This document shows, piece after piece, positions 40,038-48,032 of a stretch of 55,445 nt of DNA. Positions within the stretch are counted from its first letter, which is position 1; every line of letters starts with the position of its first letter. The stretch is from Mycobacterium sp. MFM001 (GTDB lineage: Bacteria > Actinomycetota > Actinomycetes > Mycobacteriales > Mycobacteriaceae): positions 1 through 55,445 of the forward strand of contig NZ_BFAB01000020.1 of NCBI RefSeq assembly GCF_003402475.1, read 5' to 3'. The notes under the pieces were generated by a model that saw only the letters and a list, made by a program, of their open reading frames with translations, did not search any database and was not told the origin of the DNA. The translations under genes and the position numbers were made by a program.

Positions 40038-40672
40038 CACCGCCCCGCCTCGATACGCATCACGTCGACGAATCTGCCGACGAACAACGGCGGATAGGCG
40101 CCGGTTCCCGGCCCGCTCATCCATTCGGCCGCGGGGTCGGGCTGGTCGATCCAGTGCTGCGCCGTGGCCTCGTCGTCGAATTCCTGCAGGATCATCACTT
40201 CCTGCCCGTCGTCGAAAGCCTGGAACAGCCACGTCTTTCGGATGCCTGCTGCGGTGAACCGGTCCCAGGCGGCCCGGACTCCGGTGGTCAGCGTGGCCAC
40301 GCTGTCGACGGGTGCGACAGCGGCCAGCACGATCCCGGGCGCATGCGGCTCGGAAGCCCGGGACGAATCGAACCGTTCGACGATTTCGCCGGCGAATACC
40401 GCCGGAATGTCATCGACACCGACTGCGTCGAACCAGTCGAAGAACACCCGCGACCGCAGCAGCTCGACGATCGGCTCCCGGCTGCGCACGCCGATCGTGA
40501 CGAGGACGCGTCCGTAGTCCTGTGTCGACTTGTACAGCAGAACGTGGTGGGCGCCGATGTCGGCGAGGGCCGATTTGCGGCGTTGCAGCAGCGGCCACAC
40601 CCGATCCGGATCCGGAACCCGGTAATCCGACGCGAGCACCATCGAGTGCGAGTTGAGGTCGGCGGTGCTCAC
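40037..40672 (-). CDS. dimeric alpha-beta-barrel-like protein, function unknown
   Basis: A 211-residue protein with two similar halves: first PDRVWPLLQRRKSALADIG then HHVLLYKSTQDYGRVLVTIG, second TTGVRAAWDRFTAAGIRKTW then LFQAFDDGQEVMILQEFDD. This hints at two ABM-like ferredoxin-fold repeats. The GTG start overlaps the acyl-CoA synthetase stop (GTGA), and its stop overlaps bfd, so it is in the middle of an operon. It is not itself a CoA ligase: no AMP-binding motif. Confidence 0.7.
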   Translation of the reverse strand: MSTADLNSHSMVLASDYRVPDPDRVWPLLQRRKSALADIGAHHVLLYKSTQDYGRVLVTIGVRSREPIVELLRSRVFFDWFDAVGVDDIPAVFAGEIVERFDSSRASEPHAPGIVLAAVAPVDSVATLTTGVRAAWDRFTAAGIRKTWLFQAFDDGQEVMILQEFDDEATAQHWIDQPDPAAEWMSGPGTGAYPPLFVGRFVDVMRIEAGR

Positions 40673-42117
40673 CGGAGTTGGTCCTTCATCACCTTGCCGG
40701 TGGCGTTCAGCGGCAGCTCGTCGAGAAACTCGATCGATCGCGGCGCTTTGAATCCGGCCATCCGCTCGCGGCACCATGCGATCAAATCGTTTTCGGACAC
40801 CGGTGATTTCGGCACGACGAAGGCCTTGCCCACCTGGCCGAGTCGCTGGTCGGGAACACCGATCACGGCGGCCTGGGCAACCGCGGGGTGTTCCAGTAAA
40901 AAGCTCTCGATCTCGGCCGGATAGGCATTGAACCCGCCGACGATGAACATGTCCTTTTTGCGCCCGTCGATCCGTAGCCGTCCCGCCGCGTTCAGCGTAC
41001 CCAGATCGCCAGTGTGCAACCAGCCTTCGGCGTCGATTGCTTGTTCGGTTGCGACGGGGTCGCCGAAATACCCCTGCATGACGCCGTATCCGCGGACGAG
41101 GACCTCACCGTCGTCGGCGATACGCACTTCGACCCCGTCGCAGGGCAGGCCCGCGGTGGTGGCCACATCTTCGAAGGAGTCGCCGGGGCGTGACAGCGTG
41201 ACGTTGCCGGCCTCGGTGAGCCCGTATCCGGTCATCAACGTCTGGAACGGCAATTCGCCGTGGATGCGGCGGACCAGTTCGACGGGGATGTCGGCGGCAC
41301 CGGTCACGCCCGCCCGCAACGTCGACAGCTTGTCCTTGTCGCGGACCGTCAACAACGAGTGGTACAGCGTCGGCGGCCCGGGCAGCATCGTGATGCGTTC
41401 GCGCGCTATCAGTTCCACCACTGCGTCGAGGTCGAACACAGCGACGGGCACCATCGTCGCGCCGCGCAAAAAGGACGTGATCAGTCCCGCTTTCAAACCG
41501 AATGTGTGGAAGTACGGATTGATCTGCAGATAGCGGTCGCCCTCGCGCAGGGCCGCAAGGGTGGCCCACTCGTCGTACATCCGCAGCGTCTGTTGGTGAT
41601 TCATCATCGCGCCCTTCGGGCGGCCCGTGGTGCCCGAGGTGAAGATGACGTCGGCGATGTCGGTGCCACTCACGGCCCGTTCGAATGGCGAACCGCTGGC
41701 AAGGAAGTCGGATTTCAGATCGATGACCGGGATACCTGCGGGCGCCGTGTAGTCCTGGGCCAAAAAACCCTTCTGCACCAGGACTGCCCTGGCTCCGCTG
41801 CGCGCGATGATGTCGCCGGCTTCTTCGGTCTTGAACCGCGTGTTGACCGGGACCAGCACCCCGCCCGCGGTGAGCAAGCCGAACGCCGCGATGATCCACT
41901 CGGCGCTGTTGGGCGCCCAGACGGCAACCCGATCACCCTTGCCGACTCCGAGGTCAGCGAAAGCGCCTGCGGCGCAGCGGATTCGTTCGACAAGTTGCGC
42001 AAAGGTGAGGCGCAGCGGACCGTCGACAACTGCTTCCGCGTCGCAGAACCGGTCCGCCGCGCTCAAGACCATCTCGGGGATGGTCCTCCAAGTCCCGATT
42101 GGCCGGCTCCTCCTCAT
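40669..42117 (-). CDS. fadD16: acyl-CoA synthetase (FadD family)
   Basis: A 482-residue ANL-superfamily enzyme that activates a carboxylate as acyl-AMP, then acyl-CoA. The AMP motif is VIFTSGTTGRPKGAMMNH (about 155-172), with YGLTEAGNVTLSRPG, EGWLHTGDLGTLN, RIDGRKKDM and the catalytic C-terminal Lys in LPLNATGKVMKDQLR. The start is uncertain: the ATG lies in a degenerate MIRU-like repeat and the first conserved block is TIPEMVLSAADRF. By position it is the counterpart of Rv0852 (fadD16), which I recall as shorter, so the symbol is tentative. Confidence 0.85.
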   Translation of the reverse strand: MRRSRPIGTWRTIPEMVLSAADRFCDAEAVVDGPLRLTFAQLVERIRCAAGAFADLGVGKGDRVAVWAPNSAEWIIAAFGLLTAGGVLVPVNTRFKTEEAGDIIARSGARAVLVQKGFLAQDYTAPAGIPVIDLKSDFLASGSPFERAVSGTDIADVIFTSGTTGRPKGAMMNHQQTLRMYDEWATLAALREGDRYLQINPYFHTFGLKAGLITSFLRGATMVPVAVFDLDAVVELIARERITMLPGPPTLYHSLLTVRDKDKLSTLRAGVTGAADIPVELVRRIHGELPFQTLMTGYGLTEAGNVTLSRPGDSFEDVATTAGLPCDGVEVRIADDGEVLVRGYGVMQGYFGDPVATEQAIDAEGWLHTGDLGTLNAAGRLRIDGRKKDMFIVGGFNAYPAEIESFLLEHPAVAQAAVIGVPDQRLGQVGKAFVVPKSPVSENDLIAWCRERMAGFKAPRSIEFLDELPLNATGKVMKDQLR

Positions 42118-42171
42118 CGCGCTACGCGGCCCCCTCGCCGCTACGCGGCTGGGGGTACCCCCACTGCATCG
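42101..42171 (-). repeat. degenerate MIRU-like repeat with GGGGGTACCCCC insert
   Basis: On the minus strand CGATGCAG (42171-42164) and AGCGCGATGAGGAGGAGC match the two ends of the MIRU-like core seen at 19.8 and 23.3 kb, but between them is an insert with the perfect palindrome TGGGGGTACCCCCA (42150-42163) and two copies of CCGCGTAGCG. It fills the gap between amidohydrolase and acyl-CoA synthetase genes and supplies the latter's start codon. Confidence 0.55.
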
Positions 42172-42186
42172 ACTACCGCCCGGATG

Positions 42187-43377
42187 TCACACCGTGACGA
42201 GTCGACCGAGGTTGCCGCCCATGATCTTTGCCTGATCCTCGACGGGCAGGTGCGACAGCGCGTTGACGTAGTAGGTCGGCTCCGCCAGCCCTTCTGGGTG
42301 CGGCCAGTCCGAGCCGTACAAGACCTGATCCACGCCGACGAGGTTGACCAGATCGTCGATGCCGTCCTCGAAGAACGGGCTGACATGGATGCGGTTCTTG
42401 ACCATCTCGACCGGGTCGCTCGGGAACGCTTCCGGGGCCTTGCGGAAGACTTCGGCCAGGCCGTCCAGCAACGGGGTCATCCACTTCGATCCGGCCTCGA
42501 CGATCGCGACCTTCAGCTTGGGATGGCGGTAGAGCGCGCCGTGGATCACCCAGGACGCGACCGAGTCCTGGATCGGCCGCCACTCGTTGAGGATGCCCAT
42601 CGCGTTGGTCTGGAACGGCAGCATCTCCTGGTCGGCGCCGTCCCACTCGGAGGTGTAGCGGGAGTAGCCGCTGTCGGACGAGTGCATGCCGACCAGCACG
42701 TCGTGCTCGACGACCCGCTCCCAGAACGGGTCGAACTCGGGCAGCGCGAACGACCGGGGGCCGCGGAAGCCGGGAACCGGCGCCGGGCGGACCAGGATCG
42801 CGCGGGCACCGCGCTTGACCACCCACTCCAGCTCCTCGATCGCCTTCTCCACGATCGGCAAGGTGATGACCGGGGTGGTGAAGATCCGGTTCTGGTAGTT
42901 GAAGCCCCAGACCTCGTCGAGCCATTGGTTCAGCGCATGGATCAGGACGTGGATGGCGACTGGGTCGTCGCGCAGCCGCTCCTCGATCAGGCTGGCCAGC
43001 GTCGGGAACATCAGGGTGCGGTCCAGGCCCAGCTCGTTCATCTTCTCCAGGCGCGGGCCGGGCTCGAAGAACGCGGGGATCGCGCGCATCGGCTCGCCGA
43101 ACAGCTCGCGCTTGCTCTTGCCGTCCGGGTTGCCGTACTTGAAGTACTCCTCCCAGGCGCCCGGCCGGGCGACGACCTCGAAGGTGGGGTTGGGAATGTA
43201 GTTGCTGATCACCCCGCGCAGCGCGATCTTGGTGCGCCCGTTGATCTGCACGTACTGGACGAAGTCCTTGTACTCCTTGGGCAGGAACTTGGTCAGCGCC
43301 TCCGGCGGCTCGTAGAGATGGTTATCGGCGTCGAAAATCGGAAACGGGACGTCTTCCCGGTGCGACAACTGCCCCAT
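42187..43377 (-). CDS. amidohydrolase 2-family metal-dependent hydrolase/decarboxylase
   Basis: A 396-residue TIM-barrel protein. The metal motif DADNHLYEPPEAL (DxDxH) is at about 16-28, a HSSDSG segment is mid-protein, and YGSDWPHPEG, with the conserved metal-site Asp, is near the C-terminus. The family includes ACMSD-like decarboxylases and hydrolases. The substrate is unknown. A perfect AAGGAGG site and a strong promoter with palindromic operator lie upstream. It precedes fadD by 69 bp and may be in its operon. Confidence 0.9.
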   Translation of the reverse strand: MGQLSHREDVPFPIFDADNHLYEPPEALTKFLPKEYKDFVQYVQINGRTKIALRGVISNYIPNPTFEVVARPGAWEEYFKYGNPDGKSKRELFGEPMRAIPAFFEPGPRLEKMNELGLDRTLMFPTLASLIEERLRDDPVAIHVLIHALNQWLDEVWGFNYQNRIFTTPVITLPIVEKAIEELEWVVKRGARAILVRPAPVPGFRGPRSFALPEFDPFWERVVEHDVLVGMHSSDSGYSRYTSEWDGADQEMLPFQTNAMGILNEWRPIQDSVASWVIHGALYRHPKLKVAIVEAGSKWMTPLLDGLAEVFRKAPEAFPSDPVEMVKNRIHVSPFFEDGIDDLVNLVGVDQVLYGSDWPHPEGLAEPTYYVNALSHLPVEDQAKIMGGNLGRLVTV

Positions 43378-43399
43378 GAAATCCTCCTTCGCAGTTTGG

Positions 43400-43414
43400 G
43401 AGAATACTATTCTC
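43400..43414. promoter_or_regulatory. perfect palindromic operator GAGAATACTATTCTC
   Basis: A 15-bp perfect palindrome covers the amidohydrolase -10 box. Similar sites are at 26671 and, as separated half-sites, 43490. Confidence 0.8.
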
Positions 43415-43432
43415 ACGCTGAGCCTATCGCAA
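43404..43432 (-). promoter_or_regulatory. amidohydrolase promoter
   Basis: Minus-strand TTGCGA (43432-43427) and TAGTAT (43409-43404) are 17 nt apart, with the ribosome site following a short leader. Confidence 0.75.
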
Positions 43433-43489
43433 CGCCGGGTCGCAGTGGCCGCCCTGGGATCGGCGCCTGGCCAGCGCGACGGCGATGCT

Positions 43490-43508
43490 ATTCTCCGCTG
43501 AAGAGAAT
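43490..43508. promoter_or_regulatory. inverted half-sites ATTCTC-N7-GAGAAT at the hydratase promoter
   Basis: Both arms match halves of the 43400 operator, in everted order. A TATTCT box (43489-43494) overlaps the left arm and may be the -10 for the hydratase. The same regulator could bind both. Confidence 0.6.
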
Positions 43509-43536
43509 GCCAATATCGCACGATGGAGCGCCGCGG

Positions 43537-44277
43537 ATGGTCGACCTGGAGTTCGACGACGGGCTTGCGGTGCTCACGATCGACCGCCCGCACGCGCGCA
43601 ACGCCATCTCCCTGGACACCATGGACCAGTTGGACAAGGCGCTCGACGCGGCCGAAGGAGCCCGCGCGCTGGCCATCACCGGCGCGGGTGATCGTGCATT
43701 CGTGTCGGGCGGGGACCTCAAAGAGCTCAGCGCGATCAGGACCGAGGACGACGCGGCGGCAATGGCGCGACGGATGCGGTCGATCTGCGATCGGCTGGCC
43801 GGTTTTCCGGCGCCGGTGATCGCCGCGCTCAACGGCCACGCGCTGGGCGGCGGCGCCGAGGTGGCCGTCGCCGCCGACATCCGGCTGGCCGCCGACGACA
43901 TCAAGATCGGTTTCAACCAGGTGACGCTGGAGATCATGCCGGCCTGGGGCGGCGCGGAAAGACTGGCCGCGCTGGTGGGCAAGAGCCGGGCGCTGCTGCT
44001 GGCGGGGACGGGAACCGTGCTCGACGCCGCCGAGGCCGAACGCATCGGATTGGTCGATCGGGTGTTGCCGCGGTCCACCTTCGACGATGATTGGCGAATG
44101 ATCGCCCGCGCGTTGGCCAGCCGCCCGGCCGGTGAGATCAAGCGTGTGGTGGGCGGGGTTTCCCCCGACGAAGCGGTGCAGGCCTTCGCGCGGCTGTGGG
44201 TGAGCGACGCTCACTGGCAGGCCGCGGATCGAGTGATGAACCGCGGCAACAATTCTCGGGCTGGAGGTGCGACGTGA
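43537..44277 (+). CDS. enoyl-CoA hydratase/isomerase family protein
   Basis: A 246-residue crotonase. DLEFDDGLAVLTIDRPHARNAIS opens the fold; oxyanion-hole blocks are AFVSGGDLKELS and GHALGGGAEVAVAADIRLA, and TLEIMPAWGGAERLAAL carries the usual active Glu region. The ATG at 43537 has a GGAG site; an ATG at 43507 overlaps the operator. It diverges from amidohydrolase, is coupled to the exported protein (GTGA), and likely acts in one catabolic route with amidohydrolase and fadD. Confidence 0.9.
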   Translation: MVDLEFDDGLAVLTIDRPHARNAISLDTMDQLDKALDAAEGARALAITGAGDRAFVSGGDLKELSAIRTEDDAAAMARRMRSICDRLAGFPAPVIAALNGHALGGGAEVAVAADIRLAADDIKIGFNQVTLEIMPAWGGAERLAALVGKSRALLLAGTGTVLDAAEAERIGLVDRVLPRSTFDDDWRMIARALASRPAGEIKRVVGGVSPDEAVQAFARLWVSDAHWQAADRVMNRGNNSRAGGAT

Positions 44278-44690
44278 CAGCCATCGGTAGGGCACTCACG
44301 ATGTCGGCAGTCCTGTTGGCGGCCACAAGCGTCGCCGCACCGGCGCGCGCCGACGACACCGTCGTCAAGCATCACGTCAAGTACACGGTGTCGGCGGCCA
44401 AACCGATCTACACCGACATCTATTACCTCGATCAGGAACCGGCGATCTTCTCCGACTACAGCCACAACCCGTATCAGTTCGTGCCCAACGTCAAAGTCGA
44501 CATCTCGCCGGGCCACCCGTGGAGCTACGAGCTCGACCTGGCCAAACCTGAGGTCTGGGCGATGGTCACGGCCAGCACCGGCACCGAACCCGGCACACCA
44601 GGTTTGCACTGCGATCTAACGGTCGACGGCAAGGTCGTGGTGTCAAAGGACGGCCCCAAAGGTGTGCTCTGCTCGATACGTCACTGGTGA
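44274..44690 (+). CDS. small exported protein, MmpS-like fold
   Basis: A 138-residue protein with a Sec signal (GRALTMSAVLLAATSVAAPA, cleavage near ARA-DD at residue 26). The secreted part is beta-rich: VKYTVSAAKPIYTDIYYLDQ, LHCDLTVDGKVVVSKDGPKG and a final Cys near VLCSIRHW form a pattern like the extracytoplasmic domain of MmpS. The GTG start overlaps the hydratase stop. The role is unknown. Confidence 0.8.
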   Translation: MTAIGRALTMSAVLLAATSVAAPARADDTVVKHHVKYTVSAAKPIYTDIYYLDQEPAIFSDYSHNPYQFVPNVKVDISPGHPWSYELDLAKPEVWAMVTASTGTEPGTPGLHCDLTVDGKVVVSKDGPKGVLCSIRHW

Positions 44691-44779
44691 GGATGGCACG
44701 GCGTGCCGTTACCCGCTGTTCGGTTACTGAGGACTGAGTCACCAGCGGCGCTCTTCATCGGACACTGCATGGCGCGCTC

Positions 44780-44809
44780 TTGACAGTCACTCTCAACTCG
44801 CCATACGCT
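44780..44809 (+). promoter_or_regulatory. promoter of the Rossmann dehydrogenase operon
   Basis: Consensus TTGACA (44780-44785) and TACGCT (44804-44809), 18 nt apart, give a leader of about 45 nt before the AAGGAAGG ribosome site. Confidence 0.6.
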
Positions 44810-44861
44810 CCCACCATACGACACGCTTCCGGCTGAGCTGTGGTCGTAAGGAAGGTTCGTT

Positions 44862-45965
44862 ATGGAGCCAAACACCAAGGCCCTCAAGGTCATTCAGTGG
44901 GCCACCGGTGGAGTTGGCAAGGCGGCCGTCGAAGCGGTGCTCAATCACCCTGAGCTAGAGCTGGCCGGCTGCTGGGTACACAGTGCCGAGAAGCACGGGC
45001 GCGACGTCGGTGAAATCCTCGGCCGAGAACCGCTCGGTGTCGTCGCCAGTTCCAACAAGGACGACGTGCTGGCGCTCGACGCCGACTGCGTGGTGTATGC
45101 ACCGCTGATTCCCGACGACGGCGAGGTCAAAACCATTCTGCGGTCGGGGAAAAACGTTGTGACACCGCTCGGTTGGGTATACCCGGACCGTCGCGACGCT
45201 CGGGTGCAGGCGATCGAGCAGGCCTGCCGGGACGGCGCGGTGACCTTGCACGGCTCGGGTCTGCATCCCGGGGGCATCACCGAGAAGTTCCCGCTGATGA
45301 TCTCAGCGCTGTCCACGGCCATCACCCATGTGCGAGCGGAGGAATTCTCCGACATCCGCACGTACAACGCGCCCGACGTGGTGCATCACATCATGGGCTT
45401 CGGGGCCACACCCGAAGAGGCCGCGCAGGGCCCGATGGCTGCGCTGTTGGAGGGCGGCTTCAAGTCCTCGGTGTGGATGGTGGCGGACTATCTGGGCTTG
45501 CGCGATCCGACGTTCGCCTCGACGCAGGAGGTGGCGGTGGCCGCCGCGCCAATCGATGCCGGTTATCTCAAGATCGAGCCGGGCCGGGTGGCGGCACGGC
45601 GCTTCCGTTGGCAGGCGCTCGTGGACGGCGAGCCGGTGATCACCGCCGCGGTCAACTGGCTGATGGGCGAGGAGCACCTGGACCCGCCGTGGACGTTTGG
45701 CGAGCGGGGTGAACGGTTCGAGCTGGAGGTCGACGGCGACCCACACCTCGAAGTGGTTGTCAAAGGGCTGCAACCGGATTCGATCGCGGAGGGCCTGAAG
45801 CGCAATCCCGGCGTGGTGGCGACCGCCAACCATTGCGTGCACGCCATCCCGCAGACGTGCGCCGCCGAGCCCGGCATCAAGACTTATCTCGACCTGCCGT
45901 TGATCGCGGGGCGGCCCGCGCCCAAACTCCTGCCGACTATTCGGGAGTCCAAACCCGTTGCCTGA
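44862..45965 (+). CDS. NAD(P)-binding Rossmann protein (dihydrodipicolinate-reductase-like)
   Basis: A 367-residue dehydrogenase-like protein with the N-terminal nucleotide loop QWATGGVGKAAVEAVLNHPE, then LAGCWVHSAEKHGRDVGE and the TPLGWVYPDRRD and GSGLHPGGITEKFP blocks. Similar to the mycobacterial DapB-N/2,4-diaminopentanoate dehydrogenase-like family. The substrate is unknown. Co-transcribed with a TetR gene (8-bp overlap) and an NTF2-like gene. Confidence 0.85.
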   Translation: MEPNTKALKVIQWATGGVGKAAVEAVLNHPELELAGCWVHSAEKHGRDVGEILGREPLGVVASSNKDDVLALDADCVVYAPLIPDDGEVKTILRSGKNVVTPLGWVYPDRRDARVQAIEQACRDGAVTLHGSGLHPGGITEKFPLMISALSTAITHVRAEEFSDIRTYNAPDVVHHIMGFGATPEEAAQGPMAALLEGGFKSSVWMVADYLGLRDPTFASTQEVAVAAAPIDAGYLKIEPGRVAARRFRWQALVDGEPVITAAVNWLMGEEHLDPPWTFGERGERFELEVDGDPHLEVVVKGLQPDSIAEGLKRNPGVVATANHCVHAIPQTCAAEPGIKTYLDLPLIAGRPAPKLLPTIRESKPVA

Positions 45966-46554
45966 CAAGCCCTTATCACTGCGGGACCGCCAGCGTGCGC
46001 AGGTCCGCGACGAAATCCGGTTGGCTGCCTACCGGCTGTTCGCCGAGCACGGGTTCGACAACGTCACCACCGAGCAGATCGCCGCCGCCGCAGGCGTTTC
46101 GCCGAGCACCTTCTTCCGCCACATCGCCAGCAAGGAGGAGCTGCTGCTGCACCAGGTTCGGCGCGGCTGGGAGGCGATCGCGTCGCTGCTCGAGGAGCGC
46201 CCCAGCGCGGAGCCGTCCGACGTTGCGCTGGCCCGCGCGATCGAAGCCCGCACCGCCGCTTTCCAGGACGACGACACCGAGCAATGGCGGACCGCCATCC
46301 TCGCCGCGACCGGCCTGCTCGACAAGGCCACCATGGCGCCCGAGGACAAGAGCCGCTTGGTGAAACTCACCGCCGCCCGCATGCGCACCGATCCCGAACA
46401 GGACATCCGGCCCGCCCTGCTCGTCCACTTGGCGTTCGCTGCAGCCGATTTCGCGTTCCAGCAGTGGGTGCGCACCTCCCGCGACGATCATCGACCGCTT
46501 CAGGAAATGGTGTCCGAAGCGCTGCAGGCTGTGATGAGTCCGCGCTGGCGTTAA
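45958..46554 (+). CDS. TetR-family regulator
   Basis: A 198-residue repressor: helix-turn-helix VTTEQIAAAAGVSPSTFFRHI at about 36-56. The TTG at 45958 inside the preceding gene's end is the only sensible start: no later in-frame start codon keeps the first helix. It lies within the operon it may control. Confidence 0.88.
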   Translation: MPDKPLSLRDRQRAQVRDEIRLAAYRLFAEHGFDNVTTEQIAAAAGVSPSTFFRHIASKEELLLHQVRRGWEAIASLLEERPSAEPSDVALARAIEARTAAFQDDDTEQWRTAILAATGLLDKATMAPEDKSRLVKLTAARMRTDPEQDIRPALLVHLAFAAADFAFQQWVRTSRDDHRPLQEMVSEALQAVMSPRWR

Positions 46555-46570
46555 CTGATCGGAGGAATAG

Positions 46571-47074
46571 ATGGGGCGTTGGTCGCGTAGCGAAATTGAG
46601 CGCGCATTCAACGACTACAGCCAGGCTGTCGTCGAGATCGGGCAGACCTGGAACTGGTCACATTACGCTGACCTGTTCACCGAGGACGCCGTATACCTGG
46701 AGCACGTGTACGGGGAAATGCATGGCAGAGAACAGATCCGCGAGTGGATCGCCTCGACAATGAACACTTTTCCCGGCTCGGAGATGCCGTTTTATCCGGC
46801 CGAGTGGTACATCATCGACGAGGACCGGGGCTGGGTCGTCATGAAGGTCCTCAACCGCATGAAGGACCCCGGCGACGGCAGCATCCATCAGGCCGCGAAC
46901 TTGACCGTGCTGCACTACGGCGGCGACGGGCTGTGGAGCTACGAGGAAGACGCCTACAACCCGATGAACTTCCTGGCGATGGTGCACGAGTACACCAAGC
47001 GTTCCAAGGCCCTCGGCACCATCTCCGATGATGCGCTGGCCTTCGCCAAAAACATGAGCTGGCAACTGGATTAG
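46571..47074 (+). CDS. NTF2-like (SnoaL-type) protein
   Basis: A 167-residue cone-shaped alpha+beta fold: ERAFNDYSQAVVEIGQTWNW, HYADLFTEDAVYLEHVYGEM and GREQIREWIASTMNTFPG are the hallmark of nuclear-transport-factor-2/SnoaL proteins that isomerise or bind small molecules. A GGAGGAA site sets the ATG. Function unknown; third gene of the Rossmann-TetR operon. Confidence 0.88.
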   Translation: MGRWSRSEIERAFNDYSQAVVEIGQTWNWSHYADLFTEDAVYLEHVYGEMHGREQIREWIASTMNTFPGSEMPFYPAEWYIIDEDRGWVVMKVLNRMKDPGDGSIHQAANLTVLHYGGDGLWSYEEDAYNPMNFLAMVHEYTKRSKALGTISDDALAFAKNMSWQLD

Positions 47075-47112
47075 TGCGTAAGCGGGGGCAGTCGATGCGC
47101 GTGAACTGCCCG

Positions 47113-47736
47113 TCAGGCGGGGGCGGCGGTATGCGCCTCCACGCGTTGCAAACTGCGCAGGGTGCTCGTCACGAATTTCGTAAGTGCCACGTCGCGTTCA
47201 GATCGAAATTCTCCGAGGGTAGTGAGGAGTGCGTAGACGCCGAGGAGAAAGAACGCCGCGCTGTGGTAGGCATCGACGTCGTCGTAGAGTTCGCCGCGGA
47301 TGCGCGAGCGCTCGATCTCAGCAGCAAGTAGCACGAAGATCGGGTGGTTGGACCATTGTTCTCGTTCGGGTCGGGCGGGTGAGAAGTAGAGACGGATGAC
47401 GTCGTGGAACAAGGCCGAGCCCCAGCGGCTTTCGAGGTCCAAGACCAACTCGACGATCGTCTTCAGCACGCCCGGTAGGTCATGGCGAGTGTCGAGAAAT
47501 CGCCCGAGCTCCTCCGCAAGGCGCATCTCGTCTCGCCGGATGAGCTCAAGGAGCACATGTTCCTTGGTGGGGAAGTGGAAGTAGAAGGTACTTCGCGCCA
47601 CCCCTGCCGCCTTGACGATGGCGTTGATGTCCGCCGATTGGGTGCCGGCACGCTGAAACTCCACAATTGCGGCATCCAATAGGCGCTCTCGGGTGTTCCG
47701 ACGCTGGATTTCGCGTCGAGTCGCACTGCGTGGCAC
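47113..47736 (-). CDS. TetR-family regulator
   Basis: A 207-residue regulator with helix-turn-helix ADINAIVKAAGVARSTFYFHF (about 34-54). The GTG at 47736 is preferred since the upstream GTG at 47754 would sit on the promoter (TTGACA at 47781-47776). It is divergent from the four-gene membrane operon across about 300 bp and may control it. Confidence 0.85.
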   Translation of the reverse strand: MPRSATRREIQRRNTRERLLDAAIVEFQRAGTQSADINAIVKAAGVARSTFYFHFPTKEHVLLELIRRDEMRLAEELGRFLDTRHDLPGVLKTIVELVLDLESRWGSALFHDVIRLYFSPARPEREQWSNHPIFVLLAAEIERSRIRGELYDDVDAYHSAAFFLLGVYALLTTLGEFRSERDVALTKFVTSTLRSLQRVEAHTAAPA

Positions 47737-47767
47737 GCACCCATTGTGCAGCACAAGTCCAGAAATC

Positions 47768-47779
47768 TGACGATTGTCA
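47768..47779. promoter_or_regulatory. palindrome TGACGATTGTCA over the TetR promoter
   Basis: The inverted repeat TGAC-N4-GTCA overlaps the minus-strand -35 TTGACA (47781-47776) of the TetR gene, as an autoregulatory operator would. Confidence 0.4.
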
Positions 47780-47897
47780 ATGAAATCGCCTGGAGATCGA
47801 CCAAGCCGTCAGCGCCGGCACACCGTCGACGAGCGTGATAAATGCAGTTCAACACAGGTTGAGGCAAGATCATCGGCGTACAGGTTGCAATTTCTCA

Positions 47898-47930
47898 TTG
47901 TCATCTGTCAGCCACTGTGATAGGACCTAT
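47898..47930 (+). promoter_or_regulatory. possible promoter/operator of the membrane operon
   Basis: TTGTCA (47898-47903) and TAGGAC (47921-47926) are 17 nt apart; the perfect palindrome ATAGGACCTAT (47920-47930) covers the -10. The leader to the first ATG is about 100 nt. Between 47755 and 48032 nothing else is apparent. Confidence 0.35.
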
Positions 47931-48032
47931 GAAGGCTCCAGCAGGTCGAGAGCCGGCGATCCGCCCTGGTTGACGAAGGGGCGCGAATCTGGTCGCCCGG
48001 GGCAGCAGATCCAGACAGGCAGGACAGTGGCG

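Noticed and set aside
40037..40672. Acyl-CoA ligase function for the gene next to fadD
   Set aside because: No AMP-binding or adenylation motif; only the neighbour is a ligase.
41260..44277. A 1005-codon open frame on the plus strand
   Set aside because: It runs antisense through fadD and the amidohydrolase, has no ribosome site or domain, and only its final part (from 43537) is the real hydratase.
44695..44707. Rho-independent terminator GGCACGGCGTGCC
   Set aside because: Stem of about 5 bp with tiny loop and no T-run; could be chance in high-GC DNA.
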